A DNA stretch of 64,000 nt from Theocolax elegans (GCA_026168455.1 CM047429.1:37370066-37434065), one strand, 5' to 3'; shown: positions 12,301-22,806, counted from the first letter of the stretch. The notes: generated from the letters alone by a model not told the origin. Numbers and translations are program-made.

Positions 12301-12936
12301 AAAATAAATCTTTTAGCCAGAATTTTAATCTGAAAAATTTTTTTATAAAATCAATTATTATGTATAATTATTTGTTTGAGAGAATAATTGAATACATACG
12401 ATGCATTAGCTGAGTTTAGTAGTTTTGTGTGAAATTTTAAATTTTTCATCTCCTTTCCGTGAAACATCATGAAAAAGCATGAAATATATGTAAAATGGTC
12501 AAGGAATAATTTTATATTCTAATTTTTGTTGTTGAAAATATTATTCTGGTAGAAAAATAACACATTTGTTACTAGATTGATGTAGCTTCTTACAGGAATA
12601 GTGTGGAAATATTGTAAGTAATGATATATGTGTTACTACGTATTACAAATAAAAATTAAAATTCCTTACTCCAGTGTAAGTTTTATCATGTCGATTATTT
12701 TTAATTTTTTTTAATTGTTTCAGTATTATGTGGAAATATGTTCAGTATCTATAAACTCTTGTGTAATAGACTAAGATTAAATAAGTATTAGATTAATTAA
12801 TTACACATTATATTATATTTTAATTTTTATTCAATTAAATTGTAAAATTATAAATTTAAAAAAAAGATAAAAAATAAGTATATATTTAGTGTAATTTCGA
12901 CCGAGGGAGCGTTAGCGACCGAGGAATTGTTGCTAG
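9387..12936 (+). mobile_element. Non-autonomous Helitron copy 1
   Basis: Starts TCTATATTATATTAAAATTC at 9387 and ends GGAATTGTTGCTAG at 12936, followed by T, matching the TC...CTRR termini of Helitrons. There is no TSD. The two flanks (ending GCACT and starting TACATAAATAAATTGG) join to give a sequence present uninterrupted, as complement, in the other arm of the host foldback near 9236-9258. The insertion site is therefore reconstructed exactly. A second copy is at 26955-28483. No Rep/helicase gene is present. A second 5'-end-like sequence (ATTCGTCCGTTCTCCGG) occurs internally near 11305. The interior holds a large TTCGGGAT array and AT-rich DNA. Confidence 0.75.
9505..10890. repeat. TTCGGGA-type minisatellite inside Helitron 1
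   Basis: About 1.4 kb of degenerate tandem repeats built from phrases such as TTCGGGATTTCCTGGAT and CCGGGATAACTCCACTAATT, with a composite spacing of roughly 60-70 bases. The sibling Helitron copy at 26955 has only about 150 bases of the same repeat (27095-27250), so the array expanded or contracted after the copies diverged. Its long open frames on both strands are by-products of the repeat and are not genes. Confidence 0.85.
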
Positions 12937-12995
12937 TACATAAATAAATTGGATTTATTTATTATTGATCCTCAACAATCGACTATTTACTAATT

Positions 12996-15236
12996 CAACA
13001 ATGGAGGGTAAAAATTACAAATCAAATTGACGAAAGCGTTAATAGGTCACAATCAGAAAATATTCCCTTATAACAAACTAATAATAGAGTAGATGTTAAT
13101 TTCCCCTTACCGACATTAACATCGAAACCCTCCTAGCCACCACTATACCTATCTAGATTCCAAAACAATTTAATTATCCCACCCTGTGCGCAATCTACAC
13201 AACATCCAGAATTAACCGTCAATAGGAGAACAACAGTAAAATTGCGTGAAAATATGGACCTAACAGATCCGGTAGAGGTTCATAGAGTTCACAACCAAGA
13301 AATCTCGACGGAGGACGATCGAAGAGAGTTACCAGACATCTTATTTGTAATATAGGGGTTCAGAACTAGAAGTACTATATCTATCCCGAAATAAGATTAA
13401 CAAGTCGCCCACTCAGATCCAATCTATAGATGCGTTAAATATAACTCAGGGAGGAAGATTCAGCTTAGAACCCAATAATCGGCCAATTTCAACTCCAAGA
13501 ATAAGATCACCTCCCGTAGAAAGGATAAATAACAATCGAAACGAATCACATTCTTCTACGCAACCTGAAACCATCCAACATCAGTGCCATTATGAAAACC
13601 CTCCCACTTATGACTTAATATCGATAAGAAATTATAACACGAATTTTCCAGATGTCGAGCAACCACATCCCCATTATAACCCCCAACTGCCGCACCGACA
13701 AAATGATAATCAAGAGACATTTAACTATAATCTATATCATCCCTTAAATAAAATGAAATAACCCAGAATCTTTCTTAGCCAATTTAAATGAATGCTCTAG
13801 AAGATATCAACTAACAATGATATAGCTCTGACAAAATTGTATAATTGTGTTGGCATTGACAAAAATAGTGTAGAAACGAAAAGTGTGTCAGCCAGCAAAT
13901 TTTATACTTGTGGAGTCGAAGGACATAAATCTGACGACTGCCCAGATAATAGTTGCAAAAGTTGCGGTAAAAGTAATACACCAAGGCGCGATTTTACTAA
14001 TTGTAGAGTTTCCAAATGGGCGGCAAACAAGAGACGGAGGAGACAATAGGGGTCAATGTTTCCTCAAAGAAAAGAAGAAACTCCCCTCCAGCACCACGAA
14101 AGAAACCAAAGATTTCTTTTCAAGCACCAAAAACAAAAGACAAAGATTGCACTTCCATTCCAGTAATTCATGTAAATGTTAAGCTTAAAGAATCTAAAGA
14201 TAAGTTGAATGAGATCTTAAATGAAGATGTCTATTCAACAGCAGTATTATCACCTGATTCGCTCATCCACAGACATCTATTAGGAAAGCTTGAGCTCAGG
14301 TTGCTTTTTACGATCGAATTAAATAGGAAAAAAAAAAAAAAAAAAACAGAGCCGCGGTGGCTCATGGGTAGAGCTCCCGACTCTCACACCGAGGGTCGTG
14401 GGTTCGATCCCAGACGTGTACCTCTGAAAATTTTTTCATGTGCATTTTTCGAACACCGCTACTCAGTGGCTCGGCGTGTCACTATAATGTGACGCCACTT
14501 CAGGTGCGCGTGCGTTTCGTGAACTTGTCAGTGCATGAGAGGCACGGGCATCTGAACTATAGGGAACGTTAGGGACGCGAAGATGTAAAGAGGATCGCGG
14601 TGGTTCCATCGGGAGGACAGGAAACTGTAATTATTAGACTAATTACAGTGACCGATGATATCTTCCGATGGACACAAGCACCACTGTTTCAACTACATGT
14701 GCTTTGTTTACAGACACACCGTTCACCTCCGTCGCTGATTAGCCCTGGCAGCATAAATAGAGCGACGTTAAATAACATAAAAAAAAAAAAATAGGAAAAA
14801 GATTATAGGACTTTTAGATACAGGATCTGTTTATTACTATATCGGTAAGGGATTAGGAAAAAAGCTTAGTTGGAAATACAAGTCATGCAAAGGAACAGTG
14901 AGTGTTGCCAATCGGATAACTGTACCGGATCAAGGAAAACAACACGTAACGGCTAATATCGATGGAATCGAAATAACGTTACCTTTCCCAGAAGCCGATG
15001 TTCTACAATGCGAATGTATTTAAGGGATTGATTTTAAACGACTGTTTGAATTTAAGATAGACTACGGAAACGATACATGGTGGACTCCAAAAGGAGAAAT
15101 CTATCAGTTTTATCCCTATGGACAAGACCCAGCTATATCCCAGCATTAGCTAGTATAGATGGTCTCCTTCGAGTTTCTGAAAAAGAGAAAGAGGAGATTA
15201 AGGAAGTCCTTGATAGTCTTATTCTATCGACCCCAA
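12996..15236 (+). pseudogene. Relic gag-protease-pol start of an LTR retrotransposon
   Basis: Decayed plus-strand coding sequence. Around 13893-14005 it encodes two CCHC-type zinc knuckles (CGVEGHKSDDC, then CKSCGKSNTPRRDFTNC). The first cysteine of the first knuckle and the histidine of the second are gone. After the SINE insertion, 14800-15020 encodes a retropepsin-like segment with the active-site LLDTGS at about 14812-14829. A further stretch to about 15236 includes an acidic, Lys/Glu-rich segment ending near STPK. The order gag knuckle, protease, pol is standard for LTR elements. It is cut off at 15237 by a LINE-A fragment. Many stops and frame changes make it non-functional. The superfamily cannot be fixed because no RT domain remains. 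Confidence 0.65.
14343..14790 (+). mobile_element. tRNA-derived SINE, type 2 (different head, shared 3' tail)
   Basis: tRNA-like head at about 14347-14422: A box TGGCTCATGGGTAGAGC, B box GGTTCGATCCC. An unrelated body of about 270 bases follows, then a 3' part near 14728-14790 (CCTCCGTCGCTGATTAG, then GAGCGACGTTAAA) that matches the 3' part of SINE type 1. It ends in poly(A). The flanking word AAATAGGAAAAA appears at 14321-14332 and again at about 14789-14800, consistent with a TSD. It interrupts the gag/protease relic between the zinc knuckles and the protease. Confidence 0.8.
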
Positions 15237-16245
15237 AAAATGAGGAAGATAACTGGCCCAGATGTTGAGCCCTGCGGAACACCCGACGTGGTGTCAAAGG
15301 ATTCAGGAGCAAGACCATCGTTATCAGTAATAGCCTGATTCCGACGTAATAAATATAAGTAAAACCATTCAATAGCATCGTTTGAGAAGTTAAGCTGTTT
15401 TAGGATTTTTAAGAAATCATAATGGCTAATCGTGTTATACGCCTTTCTAAAATCAAACATTAGTAAGAAGGTAGCCATATCTCTCTCTATAGCCAATCGA
15501 ATGTCTTCAGTAATCTTTATTAATGCTTTTTGGATGCTAAATTGCTAGCGGAAGCCAGACTGAAATAATGCTAGCATGTTATTCGACTCTAGATGTGCAA
15601 CCACCTGCTGAGAAACTAATCTGTCAAAAACCTTTGCAAAATGTTGTAAGATTGCGATAAATCTAGTATCGGATGGTGCTGAGGGTTTGGGGACTTTACT
15701 AAGTGGAATAATGACTGACTTCTTCCATAGGTCAGAGAACTTATTCGTAATAAACAAATAATTAAAAAGTTTCCTAAGCGTTGGAATAATACCATTGAAA
15801 AACCTTCTTAACCTTTAGAGGACGGGATGGCCCCTATACGGGCCATGCCCATGATCGACCCTTTACATGTGTTAGTTTTGAGATGTGAAACATCACAAAA
15901 ACTTGATTTCTATAGAAAAGTGAGAGAAAACAGTAAACCCAAATCCCCCTCCTCTAAAGGTTAATGTTTTTAGACATTAATTTTATTGAAAAAAGAAGCT
16001 TTTTTGAACCAGAAAATTCCCGTCCTCTAACAGTTAAAATACATCAGTAATAACTGCTTGAAATGTAAAACATGGATAATCGAATACAGGTTGTAATGAT
16101 TCAATTACATTTAAGTCTTCAACAGTGCAAGATATATGACTCTTAGCTACTGACGCAAAATGAGAAGACAATTTAACTATTGAAAAATAGTATAGACGAG
16201 AGTTGAAAGTTTCTCTCGTTATTTTCAATCTTCTCTACAATCGTA
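15237..16245 (-). pseudogene. LINE-A fragment (reverse transcriptase), split by a MITE
   Basis: Minus-strand remnant of LINE-A ORF2. From 16245 downward it covers the linker before the RT, then after the MITE (15808-16037) continues with SDLWKKSVIIPL (about 15730), the DTRFIAIL block, a stop near 15545, the FDFRKAYNTISH block (first catalytic region, about 15450) and SGVPQGSTSGP (about 15270). It ends before the FADD motif. Joining the sequence on both sides of the MITE at one TTAA restores the family alignment (RFFNGIIP...), which shows the MITE came in later. Its 3' limit abuts the LTR-element relic at 15236. Confidence 0.75.
15808..16037. mobile_element. TTAA-flanked MITE inside a LINE-A fragment
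   Basis: Terminal inverted repeats of about 20 bp: TTAACCTTTAGAGGACGGGA at 15808-15827, and its near-complement TCCCGTCCTCTAACAGTTAA ending at 16037. The TTAA at each end is the target-site duplication. An internal second copy of the terminal word (CCTCTAAAGGTTAA, ending 15964) shows a composite or rearranged interior. There is no coding capacity. TTAA duplication is the habit of piggyBac and Kolobok families; which one mobilised this element is not decidable here. Confidence 0.8.
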
Positions 16246-17244
16246 AGCAATGCGATTGGTCAGTTATGTTAGACAGAGATTGATTATAATAATGGTTTCG
16301 TGCATTTCTAATTTCCCTTTTCACCTCTTTACGTATATCCTTATACTGCATAAGTTAATTAATACAGCTAATTACTTTCGATTTATACCTAGCGCCTATT
16401 TATAAAGTTATAATTGTCAGTTTATCGATTTTAGTTCAACTAATCGATATATCGAATAGTTTACGCTTCATACAATATTCGGCAATACACCACACAACAG
16501 TAAAATGCTCATCTATAATCTACTTACGTATATCGTATACTACTCAAAGCGTAACTAACGTTAACTATAACATACAATCATATAAATATTAATATTACTG
16601 GTATGCAGATTAAAAGTATGCAGCAACTACCAATAAAATTACTTATAATTCAACTGCAACGCTCTAGAAGCCCAGTTAGTTTTTTCCGAGAATCTACATA
16701 ATTGGCAGTTCACAATTTAACATATAATAATTTTTGCAACCCCAAGAATTAAACATAATGTATAAAACAAAACAAAAATTCCGCCTGAAAATAATATCAG
16801 CAAAATATCGACACAAATTCATTCATAAAAGCAAAAGTCGAAGTACATTAGTATAGAACAATATTACTATATTGTTATATTATATAATATATTAATATCA
16901 ATAGAACAAGAGCGACTCATTTACATTATATATATTTTATAATAATACTTTAAAATAACAACAAGTCATTCTAAAAACTGAACTGTATCAACATCTAGTT
17001 CTTGTGATAAAAATAATTAGTTCTTATTATCATTAGGTTAACTATATAAGATGTGCTATTATTATAAAGTCAGTATCTATATTACCGACTGTCGTTAACA
17101 TTTTCGTCACGTGTAACCTCTACATAATTTGAATCAAACATAACCCACAAATCGAATACAGTTTTTGATTCTTCAGGCTTTAAATAATAGCACTGTCTCA
17201 ACTAAACTTTTAAAACGAAACAAATACTATGCTCATCACTACCA
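16246..17244. other. AT-rich DNA, no gene seen
   Basis: Very AT-rich with no long frame, RNA gene or clean repeat boundary that I can identify. Confidence 0.4.
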
Positions 17245-17553
17245 ATGGAAAAAGTACTGCTTGTTCTGGTCAGACAAATGTCTAATCAGCTAAATTTCAT
17301 AGATCAAGAACTCGAGACATTAGAAGTAACTCATGGCCACGTTAATGCATATCGATGGTTGAGAGGAAGAAAGGGCTATCTCAAAACCCAGTTGAAGAAG
17401 ATGATAACTCAGAAGCATTTTATTTTCTTAAACTTTGTAGTGACACTTCTGCGACATGCGATATGCTTTATTTTTAAATTGATAATGGCTTTCGAATACG
17501 GGGAAGAAATTACGAATATACACTTAATACCACATAACTACAGTTGCAATTAA
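17245..17553 (+). CDS. Unrecognised short open frame
   Basis: 102 codons from an ATG at 17245. The first 70 residues are plausible protein, with charged residues well spaced; the last 30 are hydrophobic (FLNFVVTLLRHAICFIF, then a short polar tail), as a single membrane segment would be. I do not recognise a family. There is no clear promoter or polyadenylation signal, and the 3' end runs into the arm of the Foldback-like element beginning near 17555. It may be an exon or remnant of an element, or chance. Confidence 0.2.
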   Translation: MEKVLLVLVRQMSNQLNFIDQELETLEVTHGHVNAYRWLRGRKGYLKTQLKKMITQKHFIFLNFVVTLLRHAICFIFKLIMAFEYGEEITNIHLIPHNYSCN

Positions 17554-18954
17554 TACCACATAACTACAATTGCAATTCAAACATATGAGACATTGATTTT
17601 ATTGCATTTCTAGCATACGGGGCCATATCGAAATTAATTTTATTGCAGTTCTAGATCTCGGGGAAAGATGAATCATTGATTTTATTGCATTTGTAATTCC
17701 CGGGGTAAGATGAGTCTTTGATTTTATTACATTTGTAGCTTATATGCTTATATAATATATTGATTTTATTGAATTTATAGCTTATGGAGCCATAGAAATA
17801 ATAAATTTATATATTTCTATGTTATTGAGCATATGGAAAATTAATGTTTTTAATTTATTTATTTACGGTGTTCAAAAAGTATGGAGCATGTATTTTCAAA
17901 AATACTGCTTAAATACAAACATTTCATTCAGAATTTGCAGAGTATTGAAATATCAATGCAATAATGACCATGACCATGACCTGGTCTATTACCTTCTGAG
18001 TTCAATTTAAATATTATGTCGCGTCCCGACGAAAATTATATTATTATTTTTCATAAAAAGTACTGCGTAGTTTAGAATAAAAATACGGCGTAGAAGACGA
18101 ACAAAATAAGGTTGATAAAGAATGATTCTAAGTAAATGCAGTAATATAAACTATAATTTATAGAGCTAAGGGACAGATTAATGTACGAGTGTTTCAAACG
18201 AAAAAGAGACTGATAAGTAGAGTTGAAAATATTATTCAAAGACAATACGCATATAAGCGGGATCGCCGATAGTGAGATCGAAACGAATGGTTGCGCAAGA
18301 GTTTTTTTTGTACTGCACTATAAAATCAATGCTCGGAGAAGAGCCGGCAATGGGAAACATCGACTAGAAAATTCGAGCATTAGAAGGAAGTAATAAATTA
18401 AGCCGTTCTTTGGGTAGTGTCGCAGTAATAAAAGGGGGACAGCAAATTCTCCGAATTAACTACGAAGCGATACAGAAAATGCATGGGATTCGATAATTTT
18501 TAATCACGCACATCTAACGGTCCAATCGGGTGCAAGCACAGAAAAATCGAGAACTACTTACACAATTTCCATATAAGGCAAAGTGTAAGACAAGGACAGA
18601 TGCATAGGATTTTAGGGTATATAAAGAGGACCCAGAAGAGACACAGCTACTCCTAATTTTTCATCTAAAGCTTTCGCAAGGCGAAGCTCTGCTGGACAAC
18701 TCTTTGATTTTTATCCGAGGGCGTGGCTCTGCTACTTGAACTTTAAGTAATACGTATTAAAAATCACAAGAGGAATCGAGACGTATCATTGACATCTACA
18801 AGCCATAGTCGAGGAACTACGACTTCGACATCTGGAAATCGTCGAGCTCCAACAGCATACACATCTAACGTCGACGCCCGCAGGTCTAGCAGGACATTAT
18901 ACGGCAATCTGACACCGCTACCCACGTTCAAGGCGGACCTTCGTTCCTCACCGA

Positions 18955-18958
18955 ATAT

Positions 18959-18989
<31 letters not shown>

Positions 18990-19006
18990 CATATATATAT
19001 CTATAT
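18955..19006. repeat. (CA)n(TA)n microsatellite
   Basis: Alternating CA followed by TA runs at about 18959-19003, interrupted once by C. No other feature is attached. Confidence 0.8.
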
Positions 19007-19859
19007 ATTTGGGTGCTTAAGGTATATTCTTTTCGGCTATCTATACGCTTGTATTATTCGTAAAGGCAACCTGATATTTTATGTTATTTCGATTGCTGAA
19101 CCAACCGTTTTCTCTTAAAACAATTATTATTTGATACTACAATTTATTTATAATAATTATTCGTTGCATTGCATTTTATTTGCAATATTCACGGTTTGAA
19201 TTGCAATTTATTAACAATAATTCATGTTTTAAACGACAACAATTTTTAATTTAATCTGCATTTATTTATAATAATTCTTATTTCGATTATTAGTTATTAA
19301 TGTTTATAATAATATAACCTTGTTTATATTTTATTCTATAATGTGTTAACGTGTTCGCCGTACACTTGTTTATTTAATCAAAATTAAAATCGTTATTTGA
19401 CTTAAATAAATTTATGCAATTGTTAATAAAATAGTGTAATTTTATGTGTTTTTGCCCATTAAAAAGCTGTATGAATTTAGTTACACGTATTCATTGAAAG
19501 GAAAACAGCATATTATGATGTTAACATATTTAAATAAATAATGCATGATTAATACGAAATAAAACATATATTATTTTATTTATCCCACATTATATTCTAC
19601 ATCTCTACTCTCAAAATAACTTCGCTCGCTACTCACGGAGACGTAAGGATAGTCCTAGTCAAACAAGAGCGAAAGAAACGCGAATGGTTTATTAACCATT
19701 TGCCTTCTTGTAAAATTTTTTTATGGTAATTGGTACAAGTCTGGACGTAACAATTAGAAATGTAACCGTATAGTTTTGTTCCCGGAAAAAGAAAGAACGA
19801 AAAAAATTATTTTGTACATGACCTTCACGATTTAGAAAATAAATGATAATATCGGAAAA

Positions 19860-20225
19860 TTTTATACTTAACCTTGGAAATGACCTCATATTAGTTTCAA
19901 GATCAGGTAGAGGTCAATTACAAAATTTCGAATTTGATTCCTATTTGCTTTAGATTGAAAACTTTGACCTCTTAATGACCTTAAATCTGATGCGAGGTCA
20001 TAGCCAAGGTCAAATGTAAACTTTTCCAATACTATCATCTATTTTCCAAATTTTAAATTGACCTCTACATGACTTTGAGGGTCATCGTCAAGGTCATGGT
20101 GAAGGTCATGAGCGGAATAATTTTTTTCGTTCTTTCGATTTCAGAGAACAAAATTATACGGTTACATTTCAAATATTTAAATCGACCTCTGAATGAACTT
20201 GAAGACCATGTCATGGTCATGGTTA
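19860..20225. repeat. AGGTCA/TGACCT-rich degenerate repeat, copy 1
   Basis: More than a dozen AGGTCA, GGTCAT or TGACCT words occur in about 360 bases on both strands (for example 19916, 19972, 20080-20110, 20205). They are mixed with the phrase TTCGTTCTTTCGATTTCAGA. The same combination (TGACCTTGAAGGT with CTCTTTCGATTG) makes up 39815-40300. It is therefore a dispersed repeat family. Confidence 0.65.
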
Positions 20226-20369
20226 TTATAATATTGCTATTTCCAAACTGCAAATTTTTTATGAAATTTTCTTGTGTTTAAGGACTATTTTGGAAAATAG
20301 AGCGGACACACCAAACGTTTCAAACACTGTGTATATATAAATTAGAAGCATTAATTTTACATATGCTCA

Positions 20370-20962
20370 ATAACATAGAAATATATAAATTTATTATTTC
20401 TATGGCTCGATAAGCTATAAATTCAATAAAATCAATGTATTATATAAGCATATAAGATATAAATGTAATAAAATCAAAGACTCATCTTAAAGACCCGGGA
20501 GTTAGAAATGCAATAAAATTAATGATTCATCTTACCATGAGGTCTAGAAATGCAATAAAATTATTTTTCTATATGGCCCCGTAAGCTAGAAATGTAAGAA
20601 AATCAATGACTCGTATGGCCCCTCAGCTACAAAAGCAATAAAAGCTATGACTCATTTTACGTCGCGTGCGAGAAATGCAATAAAATTAATGACTTATATT
20701 ACCCCGAGAACGAGAAATGCAATAAAACCAATAGCTCATATTACCCGGGAGCTAGAAATGCAATAAAATCGATGACTTGTTTTACCATTTGTGCGAAAAA
20801 TGCAATAAAATCGATGACTTATTTTACCCTACGTGCGAGAAATGCAATAAAATTAATAACTCATTCTACTTCGTGTGCGGGAAATGCAATAATATCAATG
20901 ACTTGTCTAACCCCGGGAACTAAAAATGCAATAAAATAATTTTTGTACGTGGCTCCATAAGC
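20370..20962. repeat. 41-42-bp tandem array (AAATGCAATAAAATCAATGA)
   Basis: About 14 units of 41-42 bp, each with a well-conserved half (GAAATGCAATAAAATCAATG) and a variable half (ACTCATNTTACCCCGGGAGC and relatives). It forms the right arm of the Foldback-like element; a shorter inverted array lies at 17590-17790. Confidence 0.8.
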
Positions 20963-21097
20963 AAGAACTATAATATATTCGCCATTTAATCACGCTTATA
21001 CGTGGCATAAGTAGTCCATTAAAAATGGACCACTACTGCACGGATAGGCATGACAGCGGATTTATATCAGCAGATGCTATAAAATATTGTACGATAC

Positions 21098-21205
21098 TCG
21101 TGGCATAATTAACCCATTACACGGCGTGTCTTACTGCCCTGGCTGCGCTCGGGCACTAACAACACGCCGTTTGACAATGGGCCACTTATGCTACTTGTAT
21201 CGTAA
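21098..21205. repeat. Short foldback element with GC-rich loop
   Basis: CGATACTCGTGGCATAA...ACACGGCGTGT at 21101-21141 pairs with ACACGCCGTTTGACAATGGG...CTTGTATCG at 21168-21209, giving imperfect arms of about 40 bp around a loop of about 26 bases containing GGCTGCGCTCGGGC. A smaller hairpin of related text (TGGCATAAGTAGTCCATT with AATGGACCACTACTGC) lies just upstream at 21003-21042. Looks like a MITE or its remnant. Confidence 0.6.
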
Positions 21206-21209
21206 TTTA

Positions 21210-21685
21210 CTATTCCCATATGGCCGTATAAACGTGAAATCCAATTAAACTGTTGTCTCGTATGGCCCATAAGCGAAAAATATATGATTTTATTTTCCTT
21301 ATGATTAACAAATTTGTTGAATATATATGTATATATAGAAGTATCTCGTCTATTTCGTAGTATACGTAATTTTTCCCCGTTTTCGAAAGCCTTTATTAAT
21401 TTGAAAATAAAGAATATTTAAATGTCGCAAGTGTGCCACTACAAAATTTAAGAAAATAAAATGCTTTTGAGTTATCACCTTCTTCAATCGGATTGCGCGA
21501 TAGACCCCTTTCTAACCGGGTTCTGAGATAGCTCCTTCTTCCTCTCAACCGTCAATATTATAAATAGTATTATATTTTAAAACATTCTAGTCTACATACA
21601 TAACGAAAAGTAAGAATTAAGCCATATTAAGGAATAACTAGAAAACATTATTTGCCTTAAGCGATCAAGTAAACGGGTAGGATTT
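21210..21685. other. AT-rich spacer
   Basis: No gene or repeat boundary identified between the small foldback and the hammerhead foldback. Confidence 0.35.
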
Positions 21686-21809
21686 ATAAAGGCATTTACA
21701 GTCGTTTTTTCGAATCAAACAAATTTAAATTAAACGAGGCACTATCTGCTCTTTGTCCACCATATTTAGTGGAATTTCCCAGAGCAGGCCCTCGTTAAAT
21801 GAAAATTAT

Positions 21810-21878
21810 AAGCGTTTCGTCCTCGATCTCCAGTTTGGACTCTTCAGTAAGGAACTGGAGATCTTATTTTAGACACCT
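21810..21878 (-). ncRNA. Hammerhead ribozyme, type III, near-complete copy
   Basis: Reading the minus strand from 21878: stem III 5' strand AGGTGT, cleavage base C (GUC) at 21872, a weak stem I (TAA/TTA plus mismatches), core CTGAAGA at 21847-21841, stem II GTCC/GGAC (21840-21837 with 21822-21819), GAAA at 21818-21815, and stem III 3' strand ending near 21810 (pairs partly through G-U wobbles). Loop I contains GATCTCCAGTT and loop II contains AACTGGAGATC: fully complementary over 11 nt. All core bases needed for cleavage are present. Only stem I is doubtful. Confidence 0.7.
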
Positions 21879-22011
21879 ATGGCATGATGTACTGATTTTT
21901 CCCACCGCTAGAGGGAGATGACTATTTCTCTACACTCGCTAGATAGATGGTCATCTTTTTTTATATATAGAGCCGTATAACATCTTGCTGTCATCGCAGT
22001 ACGTCATGCGA

Positions 22012-22078
22012 TACGCGTTTAAGATAAGATTTCCAGTTCCTTACTGAGGAGTCCAAACTGGAAATCGAGGATGAACCC
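22012..22078 (+). ncRNA. Hammerhead ribozyme, degraded copy
   Basis: Plus strand: GTT in place of the GUC cleavage triplet at about 22018-22020, stem I TAAG/CTTA, core CTGAGGA at 22044-22050, stem II GTCC with GGAT (one wobble), and GAAC in place of GAAA at about 22073-22076. It is therefore probably inactive. Its loops nonetheless read GATTTCCAGTT and AACTGGAAATC, still fully complementary, with both partners changed relative to the other arm. Confidence 0.65.
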
Positions 22079-22124
22079 TTATAATTTTTATTTGACGAGG
22101 GCCTGTTCTGGGAAATTCCACTAA

Positions 22125-22806
22125 CAAGGAGGGGTTCCACCTTTCGGGAAACGGATTTCGTTGCAACTTTGCGAGCTGTTTTCTGGTACCCAAATATGAA
22201 GTAATTCATATGAAATTCAATCTCATAGGCTGTTTTAACGAAAGTTATACGCAATTAACGAAAAATTGTAAAAAAAATATGTTTAAAAACTTAATCGCCA
22301 ATAACTCGGAAAGAAATAGATGCACATACTCAAACTTAAATCCATTAAATAGTTGAGATCAAGTACACATGGTTTAAAGAAAAGAAGCTCAAATATCTCA
22401 ATCTGGACAAAAGTTATGGAAAAAATAAGAATTAGATGAAATATTTGCCTAAAAAGTCTATCAAATTTTAATACTAAATTTTCGTTAAAATTTTATCTAA
22501 TTCTTATTTTTTCCATAACTTCTCTCCAAATTGAGATATTTGAGCTTCTTTTCTTTAAACCATGTGTACTTGATCTCAACTATTTAATGGATTTAAGTTT
22601 GAGTATGTGCATCTATTTCTTTCCGAGTTATTGGCGATTAAGTTTTTAAACATATTTTTTTTACAATTTTTCGTTAATTGCGTATAACTTTCGTTAAAAC
22701 AGCCTATGAGATTGAATTTCATATGAATTACTTCATATTTGGGTACCAGAAAACAGCTCGCAAAGTTGCAACGAAATCCGTTTCCCGGAAGGTGGAACCC
22801 CTCCTT
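22125..22806. mobile_element. 681-bp near-perfect palindrome nested in the foldback
   Basis: Starts CAAGGAGGGGTTCCACC and ends with its complement at 22806. The two arms of about 310 bp are almost identical (for example TTGCGAGCTGTTTTCTGG at 22165 and its complement near 22750), with the centre near 22450-22480. Removing it rejoins CCACTAA and AAATATTGTGG, which matches the uninterrupted arm at 21765-21778 (as complement), so only 2-3 bases were duplicated. There is no ORF. It behaves like a DNA foldback transposon or snapback MITE. Confidence 0.75.

Larger units (their letters stand above)
9191..12995. repeat. Foldback repeat with hammerhead-like hairpin, split by a Helitron
   Basis: The sequence at about 9195-9250 and the reverse complement at about 12938-12995 match over about 55 bases (core TAGTAAATAGTCGATTGTTG). 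Further in, GCAGACCTCTTCAAGTGC near 9281 and its complement near 9370 form the inner part of the same palindrome, around a loop near 9310-9350. The right arm lacks about 25 bases between two TGCA words. The Helitron at 9387-12936 sits inside the right arm. Minus-strand text near 9300-9255 has the order CTTGAAGAG, a 6-bp stem with loop, then CGAAATG, resembling a degenerate hammerhead core. A related foldback lies at 53058-53386. Confidence 0.7.
17555..20965. mobile_element. Foldback-like structure with repeat-built inverted arms
   Basis: The left arm (about 17555-17848) and right arm (about 20350-20640) are inverted copies of each other over about 290 bases, including words such as TTATTTCTATGGCTC and CATATGCTCAATAACATAG. 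Both arms are composed of repeats around GCAATAAAATCAATGACTCAT. The right arm continues as a longer array to about 20960. The 2.5-kb middle has no transposase. Inverted arms made of short tandem repeats are the hallmark of Drosophila FB elements; calling this FB-like is by structure only. No TSD could be fixed because the outer ends grade into diverged repeats. Confidence 0.6.

Noticed and set aside
18789..19118. 109-codon open frame across the CA/TA microsatellite
   Set aside because: Half of it encodes the microsatellite; no homology recognised.
20370..20962. CRISPR-like pattern (conserved 20-base half, variable 20-base half)
   Set aside because: Units are contiguous and drift gradually, the variable halves are related to each other, no cas genes exist, and the context is an insect genome. 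It is a satellite.
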